A program made the translations under genes and the position numbers. A stretch of DNA of 64,000 nt from positions 1,550,001-1,614,000 of the forward strand of contig OY282460.1 in NCBI GenBank assembly GCA_958296295.1, written 5' to 3'. Source of the stretch: an uncultured Pseudomonadales bacterium. GTDB taxonomy: Bacteria; Pseudomonadota; Gammaproteobacteria; Pseudomonadales; Azotimanducaceae. Position 1 is the stretch's first letter. Every line of letters starts with the position of its first letter. The notes under the pieces were generated by a model. That model made no database searches and had not been told where the DNA came from. It saw nothing but the letters and a program-made list of their open reading frames with translations. This document shows positions 18,855-26,644 of this stretch, piece by piece.

Positions 18855-19158
18855 CGCAAACGCCTCCCAAGTGAGCCGCAGTGGAGAATACTCGACGAGG
18901 TCAGCGCGTTCCACGCGCCTTGTCGCGTTGGCCGGAATCGAACCGGGCGTTGTGCCGGCTTGCTGCGGGGACCACGGCGATTCGCCGGGCGAGACGCTGC
19001 CGAGGGCGTACCTATGCAACTGTCCGAGGCTCGCCTTCGCTCGCGTGGACGCCGGGCGGGACGCGCCGTTGAACGGCGCGTTCGGCCGCGGGGCGGTCTC
19101 GGTTGGCGGTGGGGCCAGTGTGAGCGCAACGAATGTTGAACATGTGCTCCAGCACGCT
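18855..19158. other. Gap without a recognisable gene
   Basis: These 304 bases separate the phosphotriesterase start from the end of the broken ankyrin gene. No open frame in either strand looks like protein. A segment on the minus strand at about 18930-18945 resembles a tRNA T-arm (GGTTCGATTCC) but lacks matching acceptor stems. The promoter of the phosphotriesterase gene should lie here; I cannot place it confidently. Confidence 0.5.
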
Positions 19159-19939
19159 CTAGCCGCCGCCCTTGCGCCCGCGGCGATCGCGTGGCGGGCG
19201 ACGTCTGCGCTGGACGATCGGCCACATGGCGCCTTGGCCTGCGCCCAAGCTGGCCTTCAGGAAGCCGATGACGTGCGGCTTGTCCAAGGTGATGTCGCCC
19301 ACCGCGGTGGCGCAAGACTCGGCTGATGTTCCGGCGGTCCAGTGCAGCGGCCATGTCGAGCGCGGTGGCGCCGAACTTGCGCGTCACGGCGTTCACATTG
19401 GGGTGTCCGACCATTCGGGCGAAGCGCGTATCACGGTCAGGTGCAGGGGCGTGAACCCCTCTTCCTCCACCCGCGCGGTGAGGTCGGCGCCGTTCTCGAC
19501 CAACAACGTGGCGGTCTCGAACGCGCCGGTGGTCGCGGCCGCGTGCAACGGCATCCAGCCGCGCTTGTCCTTGCTGTGGATGTCGGCGCCGTGTTCGATC
19601 AGCCGTGCGGCGGTTGCGGTGGCGTTGAACCGGGCCGCGACGTTGAGCGGCGTGCCGCCGGTCTCCAGGTTGGCGTTGACCTTGGCGCGGGCCGCAAGCA
19701 AAAGGCGCGCCGCGTTCGCCGCATTGGACAAAACCGCCAAGTGCAAGGGCGTGTCGCCCTCCCGCGTCCAGCTGTCGAAGCGGCAGCCGAGCGAGCGCAA
19801 CGTCCGCGGCGTGCGCCAAGTCGAATGTCGCGGCGTAGCGCAAGTCCGTCCAGCCGTCGACATTCGCGGCGTGGGGGGAAAGCTCTCGCCCCAAGGCTCG
19901 CGTGAGAGCGTTGGGGTTCGAAAGGCGCGCTTCGTTCAT
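19159..19939 (-). pseudogene. Ankyrin-repeat gene interrupted by three frameshifts
   Basis: A good start (GGAGA seven bases before ATG 19939) opens MNEARLSNPNALTRALG, running to about 19815. The ankyrin sequence then continues in another frame to about 19410 (EGDTPLHLAVLSNAANAARL, GWMPLHAAATTGAFETATLL, GFTPLHLTV). It returns to the first frame for GHPNVNAV and GATALDMAAALDRRNIS until about 19322, and ends in the second frame at the TAG at 19159-19161. Read across the frames this is a normal four- to five-repeat ankyrin protein of about 260 residues. As read it cannot be translated whole. Decay and sequencing error are both possible, but neighbouring housekeeping genes are intact. Confidence 0.75.
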
Positions 19940-20035
19940 TTTCGCGTCTCCGCTTGGTTTCCCAAAGTCCACAGTAGCGCTTTGCGAACGTGGGGGATGT
20001 GGGAAATTTGCGCGATTTCTTGTAGGACGTTCGCC

Positions 20036-21163
20036 CTATTCCTGGTGCGCCCCGCCTGCCGCGTCCAGGCCGGGCGCGACGACGCTTGGGCGCAAGATGC
20101 GTTTGAGCGTCTCGATCTCGCCAATGCCGCCGCCTTTGGTGACTATTCGCAAGTCCCGCCGCACGCCGGCCGCCACAGTGCCGGCGGCGTCCGCTTGGCA
20201 GATCGGCACGCCCACCGCCAAGTTGCCGAGCACACGCAGCGGGCGTTCGCCGAGGATCGCCGCGGCGGTGTCGCCGCCGAGCGCGATGACCGTTGGCGCG
20301 CTGCTCTCGGCCAAGCAGCGCCAAGTGAGACTGGCGAGTCGGGCGGCCATCGCCTCGGCCGCGGCGTCCGCCACACGGCGAGCGATCGGCGTGGCGAGCG
20401 CGACATCCGCGCCGGCGCGCAGGAATTGAACAGCTTGGGCGGCGCGATCCGGCCCCACCACGGCGCAATCGAGGGCCCGTACCTGGGCACGGCTGAGGGG
20501 ATGCAGGCTGCCGCAGACGACGAGCGCCGGATGTGGCGGCGGCGGGAGGCGCCGGCCGCCATGCGGCCGCGCCGCGCCGGGCAGTCCTGCGGCATACGCC
20601 TCGATGCCGCCCGTGGTGCCGACGAGCATGCGCCCTTCGGCGCGGCAGCGGGCCGCGGCGGCGGCCAGTTCGGCGTTGTCGTTGGCGTTCAGCACCACCA
20701 CGTCGGCCCGCGCGAGGGCGGCGTCGCAACCGGCGGCGCGCAAGTAGTCCACCGGCCGGTTCGAGATCAAGCGGCTGCGCGGGTCTTTGCCGAACGCGGT
20801 CTCCAACACGGGCACGTCGTGGATGAACACGCTGCCGCGGTGGCAGCGGCGGCCGGCGTCCGGGAAGCTGGCGAGCAAACCGACGCGGTGCCCGGCGGCG
20901 AGCAAGGCCGCCACTTCGTGCGCCCAGTTGCCGCGCAAGCCGGAATCCATCTTGTGGCAGCGGAAGCGGGCTGGGCGATTGTGCGCGGCCAAGATGCCTG
21001 TCGCGGCCTCGGCCGGAGCGCAGTGGCGGCTCGCCAAGTCGATCAACGCGCAGTCGGCTGAGGCGTCGGGAGTGGAGGCGAGACGCGCTCGGAAGCCAAG
21101 TGCCGCGCAGGCGCCGCCCGCTTCCAAGGCGCCGGTGCGATCGTCGGCGGTGATCAGCAGCAT
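20036..21163 (-). CDS. Four-carbon acid sugar kinase family protein (DUF1537)
   Basis: This 375-residue protein has the two-domain architecture of the OtnK/DtnK group, which phosphorylates four-carbon sugar acids such as erythronate or threonate for entry into central metabolism. The N-terminal domain starts with ITADDRTGALEAGGA, the family's substrate-domain opening, and contains KMDSGLRGNW. The C-terminal nucleotide-binding domain shows ALGGDTAAAIL and TKGGGIGEIETL. The usual partner genes (pdxA2-like dehydrogenase, class II aldolase) are absent, so the exact substrate is unknown. AGGA precedes the ATG at 21163. It is divergent from the creD-like gene. Confidence 0.85.
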   Translation of the reverse strand: MLLITADDRTGALEAGGACAALGFRARLASTPDASADCALIDLASRHCAPAEAATGILAAHNRPARFRCHKMDSGLRGNWAHEVAALLAAGHRVGLLASFPDAGRRCHRGSVFIHDVPVLETAFGKDPRSRLISNRPVDYLRAAGCDAALARADVVVLNANDNAELAAAAARCRAEGRMLVGTTGGIEAYAAGLPGAARPHGGRRLPPPPHPALVVCGSLHPLSRAQVRALDCAVVGPDRAAQAVQFLRAGADVALATPIARRVADAAAEAMAARLASLTWRCLAESSAPTVIALGGDTAAAILGERPLRVLGNLAVGVPICQADAAGTVAAGVRRDLRIVTKGGGIGEIETLKRILRPSVVAPGLDAAGGAHQE

Positions 21164-21347
21164 CCGGTTGAGATCCTGTTAGTGGCTTCCGTTGAAGGGG
21201 GCCGCAACGGCCCGGGGCGGCGCCCGCCGGAGGCCGGGCGAGGCGCGGTTGCTCAATTTCTGCATGGTTTGTCCGCTACTTCGCCCCATGCGGCGGGAGT
21301 CTCGCCGGTAGTATCGACGGCAATCAAACTCCGTTCAAGGAAACGCC

Positions 21348-22643
21348 ATGAAACTGTCGATCGATTCGCCAACACTGTCACCGAGCTTTGCGATTGGCCT
21401 GCGTTTCGCGGCGGTCGCGTTGCTGGCGGTGCTGCTCGCCATCCCGCTCGGACTGGTGAGCTGCGTTGCCGACGACCGCAAGGAACATTACGACCGCGCC
21501 GCGAGGAAGGTGGCGGACTCCTTCGGTCGCGAGGTGCGGGTGGCCGGCCCGGTTCTCGTCATACCGCTCGAGCAACGTGCGACCGAAGATCAGGAGAAGA
21601 GACCCCGGCAGCTGTTCGTGATGCCGGAACGTCTCGACATGAGCATCGACAGCGAGCACGTCACGCGCCGAGTGGGCATATTCGAGATTCCCGCGCTGAA
21701 GGCCGCGGTGGTCGCCGAGGGCGGGTTTCCGGCCTTGGACGTGGACGCCCTGGCCACAGCCCACGGGCCGCTCGACCTCGATCGCGCGGCGGTGGCGTTC
21801 TACATCTCGGACTCGCGCGGCGTCTTGGATGCCGAACTGCAATGGAACGATCGAGAGCCGCCGCTGCAGATGGGCAGCGCCTTGCTGCGGGCGGCGATCG
21901 CCGACCCGGCGGCCGGCGGCGCGTTCGCGTTGACCGTCGGATTGCGCGGCACGGGACGTTTGGCCGCGGTGCCGGTTGGCGACCACTCCACCGTGACCAT
22001 GACCTCCTCTTGGCCGCACCCGAGTTTCGACGGGCGCTTCCTGCCCGACACCCACGACATCAGCGACGCCGGATTCAACGCGACTTGGCGAACATCGCGT
22101 CTCGCCCGCGGCTTTCGGTCGTTGGAGATCGCCGAGTCCTACGATTTCTACATCCACAACGACTTGGGCTTCAAGCTCTACGACCCGGTGACGCTCTATG
22201 TGCTTGTGTCGCGCAGCGTGAAGTACGGCGTCCTGTTCGTCGTGCTGACGCTGGTGAGCGTGCTGTGTTTGGAACTGGCCTCCGGGCGGCGCTTCCACGT
22301 CGTGCAGTACGGCGTGGCGGGCCTCGGCTTGGTGTTGTTTTTCCTCGTGCTCCTGGCGTTGGCCGAGCACATCCGGTTCGGTTGGGCGTACTTGGGCGCG
22401 GCGGCCGTTCTCACCGGCATGATGGGTGCCTACACGCGCGGCGTCACCCGTCAGTGGCGGATCACGGCGATGGCGGTGACCATGCTCGGCGGCCTGTACG
22501 GGGTGCTCTTCGTGCTGCTCCGGTTGGAGGATTTCGCGCTGCTTGCCGGCGTCGGCGTGCTGCTCTTGGCCTTGGGGATGCTGATGTGGGTGACGCGCCG
22601 GCTGACGCCCGGCGCACGCCCGCCGGCGCCGGACGCCGCGTAG
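21348..22643 (+). CDS. creD: CreD-like inner membrane protein
   Basis: This 431-residue member of the cell-envelope integrity family CreD has one N-terminal membrane helix (about residues 19-38) and a large periplasmic beta-rich domain. About five clustered C-terminal helices follow (roughly 285-420), the standard topology. Recognisable pieces are RPRQLFVMPE, the ESYDF..HND segment and FFLVLLALAEH. In Enterobacteria creD is controlled by the CreBC two-component system and affects envelope stress and beta-lactam response. No creBC genes are present here. AAGGA lies seven bases before the ATG. Confidence 0.87.
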   Translation: MKLSIDSPTLSPSFAIGLRFAAVALLAVLLAIPLGLVSCVADDRKEHYDRAARKVADSFGREVRVAGPVLVIPLEQRATEDQEKRPRQLFVMPERLDMSIDSEHVTRRVGIFEIPALKAAVVAEGGFPALDVDALATAHGPLDLDRAAVAFYISDSRGVLDAELQWNDREPPLQMGSALLRAAIADPAAGGAFALTVGLRGTGRLAAVPVGDHSTVTMTSSWPHPSFDGRFLPDTHDISDAGFNATWRTSRLARGFRSLEIAESYDFYIHNDLGFKLYDPVTLYVLVSRSVKYGVLFVVLTLVSVLCLELASGRRFHVVQYGVAGLGLVLFFLVLLALAEHIRFGWAYLGAAAVLTGMMGAYTRGVTRQWRITAMAVTMLGGLYGVLFVLLRLEDFALLAGVGVLLLALGMLMWVTRRLTPGARPPAPDAA

Positions 22644-22750
22644 AGGCGGTCACGCGAAGGGTGTGCGAGGCGTGTCCGCCGGCGCGCTGCCGCGCGGCCC
22701 GGCGCGACGCGCTTCGCTCGGCCCGCGGCTTTGGCGTCGTCGCACAACCT

Positions 22751-22779
22751 TTGCGGGATGCCCGGCGGCGCAATACACT
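22751..22779 (+). promoter_or_regulatory. Sigma70-type promoter for the SDR gene
   Basis: TTGCGG at 22751-22756 and TACACT at 22774-22779 are separated by exactly 17 bases. The start codon lies 30 bases downstream of the -10 box, giving a short leader with a GGGAGG ribosome-binding site. Confidence 0.55.
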
Positions 22780-22809
22780 TGCGCCACTTGCAGTGATCGG
22801 GAGGTCCCC

Positions 22810-23685
22810 ATGGGTATGTTGGATGGCAAAGTCGCGCTGGTCACCGGCGCCGGCGGGGGGTTGGGGCGGACGCACGCGATGTTGCTCGCCGCTGAAGGGG
22901 CGGCGGTGGTCGTCAACGACTTGGGCGGCGCCCGCGACGGCACCGGGTCCGGCACGTCGATGGCCGACGGCGTGGTGCGGGACATACAAGCCGCCGGCGG
23001 CCGGGCCGTCGCGGACTACGGTTCCGTGACCGACAAGTCCGCAGCGCAAGCGATGGTGCGAGCGGCGGTGGACAATTTCGGGCGCTTGGACATTTGCATC
23101 TGCAACGCCGGCATCCTGCGCGACAAGTCCTTCAAGAACATGACCGACGACATGTGGGAGGCGGTACACGCCGTGCATTTGCGCGGCACCTATTACACCG
23201 CCAAGGCCGCCTACGATCGGATGTTGGAGCAAGGCGAGGGCGGGCGCATCCTCGTCACCAGCTCCACCTCCGGCCTGCTGGGCAATTTCGGCCAAACAAA
23301 CTACGGCGCCGCCAAGGCCGGCATCGCCGGATTCGCCCGCTGCCTTTATCTCGAGGGCGCCCGCTACGGCATCACCGTAAACATACTCGCGCCCACGGCG
23401 CTGTCGCGCTTGACGGACGACATCCTGCCGGAGCAGGCCAGGGACTCCGTGCCGCCGGAGATGGTGTCGCCCACCGTGGTGTGGCTGTGCGGCGAAGACG
23501 CCAAGGACATCACGGGGCGCACTTGGCTGCTCACCGGCAACCGGGTGTCTTTGCTCTCTTGGCAGCTCACGCCGTTGGCGCACAAGAACGAGGCCGACGG
23601 GCCGTGGGACGTTTCGGAAGTGGGCGAGGCCATTCTGGCCAGCAAGGACCGCTGGCCGCCGATAAACCCCATGCGCGGCGCGTGA
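22810..23685 (+). CDS. Short-chain dehydrogenase/reductase, hydroxyacyl-CoA dehydrogenase-like
   Basis: This 291-residue SDR shows the cofactor motif TGAGGGLG (residues 13-20), NDLGGARDG, the CNAGI motif, and the catalytic Ser / YxxxK set (SSTSG; NYGAAKAG). The long insertion after the first strand and the C-terminal extension resemble the dehydrogenase part of peroxisomal-type multifunctional beta-oxidation enzymes. A 3-hydroxyacyl-CoA or related substrate is therefore likely. GGGAGG five bases before ATG 22810 sets the start; the open frame upstream is not coding. It is a single-gene unit with its own promoter. A thiolase-like gene lies 3 kb away on the other strand. Confidence 0.9.
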   Translation: MGMLDGKVALVTGAGGGLGRTHAMLLAAEGAAVVVNDLGGARDGTGSGTSMADGVVRDIQAAGGRAVADYGSVTDKSAAQAMVRAAVDNFGRLDICICNAGILRDKSFKNMTDDMWEAVHAVHLRGTYYTAKAAYDRMLEQGEGGRILVTSSTSGLLGNFGQTNYGAAKAGIAGFARCLYLEGARYGITVNILAPTALSRLTDDILPEQARDSVPPEMVSPTVVWLCGEDAKDITGRTWLLTGNRVSLLSWQLTPLAHKNEADGPWDVSEVGEAILASKDRWPPINPMRGA

Positions 23686-24013
23686 CCACCACCGAAGACC
23701 GCGGCATTGGAGTAGCGCAGCCAAGTGTTGGCTTCGGATTCCGAGGAGTGAGGCCCGTCGCGCGCCGCCGTCCGCTGTGCCCCGGCGGACGGCCGTTGCC
23801 AAAGCCCATACGTCGCCCAAGTGCATATGTCGCCAAAGGCGTCGGCCGTGCCGGTTTCTTGCGTGCGTCAGACGACCGGCGGCACCGGTCACGCGGCGCC
23901 ATCGTATCGCCGAGCGTCTGCCCGGCCTTTTTGCAGCACGAGTTCAGACACGGGCGCGAATGCCCATCTTTTTGCCGCCACTTGCTAGCCACTTGTAAGG
24001 AGTGAGACACGCC
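23686..24013 (+). terminator. Intergenic region with a perfect hairpin after the SDR gene
   Basis: In this 328-base gap the inverted repeat GCCGTCCGC (23767-23775) / GCGGACGGC (23785-23793) forms a perfect 9-bp stem with a 9-nt loop, 81 bases after the SDR stop. There is no T tract, so it may slow rather than end transcription. I see no gene in the rest. The last bases (AAGGAG at 23997-24002) are the ribosome-binding site of the next gene. Confidence 0.4.
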
Positions 24014-25723
24014 ATGAGTGAATTTCCTGAGAAACGAACACGAAAAAACGTGTCTTTGGCAGCGGTTTTCGCGGTGATGCGCGCGGACTTCCGCGAGACG
24101 GTCGTGCAAGACGCTTTGCAGGCGAAAGCGCCGCGCAACCTGCGTGACCCTTTGAACACGGCGATCCGCGCACGGGTCAAGATCAACGGGTTCCGCGACG
24201 CCAGCAAAGCCCATCCAACGCAGCTTCTCGAGCCCGTACTTCACGAAATGGAACTGGCCAACGGCAAACTTGCCGGCGCGGCGCTGCGCGTTTGGGAGCA
24301 TTCGCATGCCGAGTTGCGCGACCATGTGACCGCCTACCTTGAAGCCGCCGCCGTGGCGCCGATCGGGCTGGACTTCAAAAACGGCAAGTTCAAGGCCGGG
24401 TGGCCAACCGGGGAAAGGGAGCGGCATCGCGAGGCTGTTGCGGGCCAGCATCCAGACTTGGACCAGGAGGAAGTGGGCTTGATGCTCTGTCTGGTTGCTG
24501 GACGTTCGCCTTTCTCGCAGGATTTCTCGATCGCTCTCAATTCGGAAGTCTTTGCGCGGTTTATCTCCGTCTTGGGAGATCTCCCTCCCACGGCACCAGA
24601 CTGGAACGAAGCGGACGCTTTCCGCGTCGCTGTTGGGGAACTAGCCGCCCTGAAGGCCAAGGACAGGATCAACGACCAAACCCGGGCTGTCGAGAGGGCC
24701 ATAGAACACATACGCGAGAACCACAAGGAGGACGTGAAGTATCTCGGCTTGGAAGTGGGTTTTTGGTTCAACAACGTGAAAGCGCGCCAGGATCTGGCCC
24801 CGAAGGCCATGAGATTTCTGGGCAAGTTGCAAGAGGAATTGGACGCCTATGGCCCGATTCGTCCGCAGGGCGCTTCCTTGGAGGAGGAAAAGCGTCGCGC
24901 TCTGCGACGCGCGGAGCACGAAGCCGCCATCTTGGGCATCGCCAATGAATGGGAGGCCCTCGCGGCCACACCGCCGCCGAAGCCTGCCGCCGAAGCGTGC
25001 GAGGAGAGCGCCGTTCATAGCATGGACACCTCCCCCGGTTCGCCGCGGCGGAGAGCGGACGACGGTTCGAAGCTAGAGGCGTTGAAAAGCGAGCTGTCCG
25101 ACGTCAAGGCCCTGCACAAGGAGGAAACCGATGGCTTCCGCTTTGAGAACAACCAGCTCTCGAGCGAGATCAGCGATCTGAAGAAGCAGCTGAACGAGAG
25201 CCGCACAAGCGAATCCTACTGGCGCGACCTTTACGTCGCGGAGAAAGGCCGTCGCGAGACGGAAGGTGGCGAAGAGGCGGATGCGGCCACCGTGAAAGAG
25301 GCTGTCGACCGCGCCAAGGACGTGTTTGACGCCGAGTTGGTCGTCGCGCTCAACAGCAAGTCGAACACAGCCAAGCCGTTCGAGAAGCCGCAGGAAGTGC
25401 TTCACGCTTTGCATTGGTTGGCAACGGAGTTCCGTCGCCAGCGCCTCAATCCGGGATCGAGCCCCGATTTCAACTTGGCCATCAAGGAAGCGTGCCCCGG
25501 TTGGTTCTACAAGGCGCACCAGACTCAAACCACGAAGGGCATGTTCAGCGAGTGGTACAAGACCACGGTGAACGGCAAGACTTACGATCTCTCCAACCAC
25601 ATCGGCAAAGGCAACAGTTTCGATCCCGTGAGCACGATCCGCATCGCTTTCGCGTGGGACGAGCAAACCGAGCAGGTGGTGGTGGGATTCATCGGCCCGC
25701 ACCAGCGCAACCGGCAATCGTAG
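24014..25723 (+). CDS. Unrecognised 569-residue protein with a coiled coil and a compact C-terminal domain
   Basis: I cannot assign a family. Residues about 1-320 are predominantly helical and charged, with no membrane segment. Residues about 352-415 form a classic heptad coiled coil (LEALKSELSDVKALHKEE ... SEISDLKKQLNE). From about 425 a separate domain contains conserved-looking features: two Trp-rich segments, ending in IRIAFAWDEQTEQVVVGFIGPHQRN. That kind of closing beta-hairpin with a final GPH is seen in small C-terminal modules of uncharacterised, sometimes defence-linked proteins; this is only an impression. Base composition is less GC-rich than its neighbours and Lys/Asn/Phe are more common, suggesting acquisition. 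AAGGAG lies 11 bases before ATG 24014; a GTG at 24002 overlaps it and is less likely. Confidence 0.8.
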   Translation: MSEFPEKRTRKNVSLAAVFAVMRADFRETVVQDALQAKAPRNLRDPLNTAIRARVKINGFRDASKAHPTQLLEPVLHEMELANGKLAGAALRVWEHSHAELRDHVTAYLEAAAVAPIGLDFKNGKFKAGWPTGERERHREAVAGQHPDLDQEEVGLMLCLVAGRSPFSQDFSIALNSEVFARFISVLGDLPPTAPDWNEADAFRVAVGELAALKAKDRINDQTRAVERAIEHIRENHKEDVKYLGLEVGFWFNNVKARQDLAPKAMRFLGKLQEELDAYGPIRPQGASLEEEKRRALRRAEHEAAILGIANEWEALAATPPPKPAAEACEESAVHSMDTSPGSPRRRADDGSKLEALKSELSDVKALHKEETDGFRFENNQLSSEISDLKKQLNESRTSESYWRDLYVAEKGRRETEGGEEADAATVKEAVDRAKDVFDAELVVALNSKSNTAKPFEKPQEVLHALHWLATEFRRQRLNPGSSPDFNLAIKEACPGWFYKAHQTQTTKGMFSEWYKTTVNGKTYDLSNHIGKGNSFDPVSTIRIAFAWDEQTEQVVVGFIGPHQRNRQS

Positions 25724-25727
25724 GCGT

Positions 25728-25779
25728 GCGCCCGCGCCCAAAGGGCGCGGGCGCGTTGGCGGTTCGCTTCGCGAACCGC
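25728..25779. terminator. Two tandem hairpins between convergent genes
   Basis: GCGCCCGCGCCC (25728-25739) and GGGCGCGGGCGC (25743-25754) form a perfect 12-bp stem with a 3-nt loop. GCGGTTCGC (25759-25767) and GCGAACCGC (25771-25779) form a second 9-bp stem. They lie between the plus-strand stop at 25723 and the minus-strand stop at 25878, as expected for a bidirectional terminator. Neither is followed by a long T tract. The rest of the gap (25780-25877) shows nothing. Confidence 0.6.
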
Positions 25780-25877
25780 TGCGCGCCGGGCGGTTTCACT
25801 GGCCCAACGGTAGCGGCGGACGTTGCGTTCGCGCCTGCTGCGCAGACCGCCGCGGGGGAACGCGGGCGCGGCGAACG

Positions 25878-26597
25878 TCACGGCGTGTGGGTCTTGAGAA
25901 ACTCCACGACGGTGGCTGCCGTGCCGTCCTGTTCGGCGTCTTTCCAGCGTTCCACCAGGCGGGCGTCGGGGGCCAAGCGGGCGATTTCCCGCGAGATGGA
26001 CTCGGGATGGTACGGGTCGTTGCCCATCAGCACCAACAGCGGCGTTGGGCAGGCGGCCACGAGTTCGGGCGAGACGTTGTAAAGGAACGGCTTGTCGAAC
26101 ATGTTGGCGCGAAAGCTCCGCCACGTGTCTTCGGACACCGAAGGCATGGCCTCGCGCAGGCCGTTCGCCCACTGATCGAACATCGCGAAAAACAACTCGC
26201 GGTTGCCGCCGTCGTTGCCGATGGACTGCTGCAATACCGCCGCGGCAACCCGCTCCGGCGCGCGTTCGATAACGCCCATGCAGTACGGGCCGCCGATGCA
26301 GCCGCCGAGCAGGTGGGTCTTGTCTATGCCCAAGTGGTCCAACAGCGCGATGTGATCGTCCGTGTAGGTGTGCCAGCCGTCGTCGCTGGTTATCGGCGCG
26401 GTGGATCGCCCGGCGTTGCGCTGATCCATCGCGATGACGCGAAAGTGCGGTGCCAGCGCCGCAACCGGATTCCACTCGCCGTTTTCCCAAAACGCCGCCG
26501 CCGAGCGCATCCCGCCGGGAGCGAACAGCAACACGGGAAAGCCGGAGCCGTGCTCCTCGTAGTGAAGAACCGTGTTTTCTCTGCGAAAGAGCGCCAT
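25878..26597 (-). CDS. Alpha/beta hydrolase with a cysteine at the nucleophile elbow
   Basis: This 239-residue alpha/beta-hydrolase fold protein has an oxyanion-side GG motif in FAPGGMRSAAAFW and DQRNAGRST before the elbow. The nucleophile elbow itself reads LLGGCIGGPYC, with Cys rather than Ser, as in dienelactone hydrolases. An acid lies in LVLMGNDPYHPE. I cannot see a clear catalytic His near the C terminus, so activity is uncertain. GGAGG eight bases before ATG 26597 sets the start. It is the last gene of a five-gene minus-strand run, 47 bp after the thiolase-like gene, and may act on its acyl or ester products. Confidence 0.85.
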   Translation of the reverse strand: MALFRRENTVLHYEEHGSGFPVLLFAPGGMRSAAAFWENGEWNPVAALAPHFRVIAMDQRNAGRSTAPITSDDGWHTYTDDHIALLDHLGIDKTHLLGGCIGGPYCMGVIERAPERVAAAVLQQSIGNDGGNRELFFAMFDQWANGLREAMPSVSEDTWRSFRANMFDKPFLYNVSPELVAACPTPLLVLMGNDPYHPESISREIARLAPDARLVERWKDAEQDGTAATVVEFLKTHTP

Positions 26598-26644
26598 TGT
26601 CCATTCCTCCAAAAATTGCTGTGATCGCGCTGTGGCCGCAGCGG

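Noticed and set aside
18925..19005. tRNA gene on the minus strand (T-arm-like GGTTCGATTCC)
   Set aside because: Only a four-base T stem with a seven-base loop fits; no matching acceptor stem or anticodon arm is found in the preceding 60 bases.
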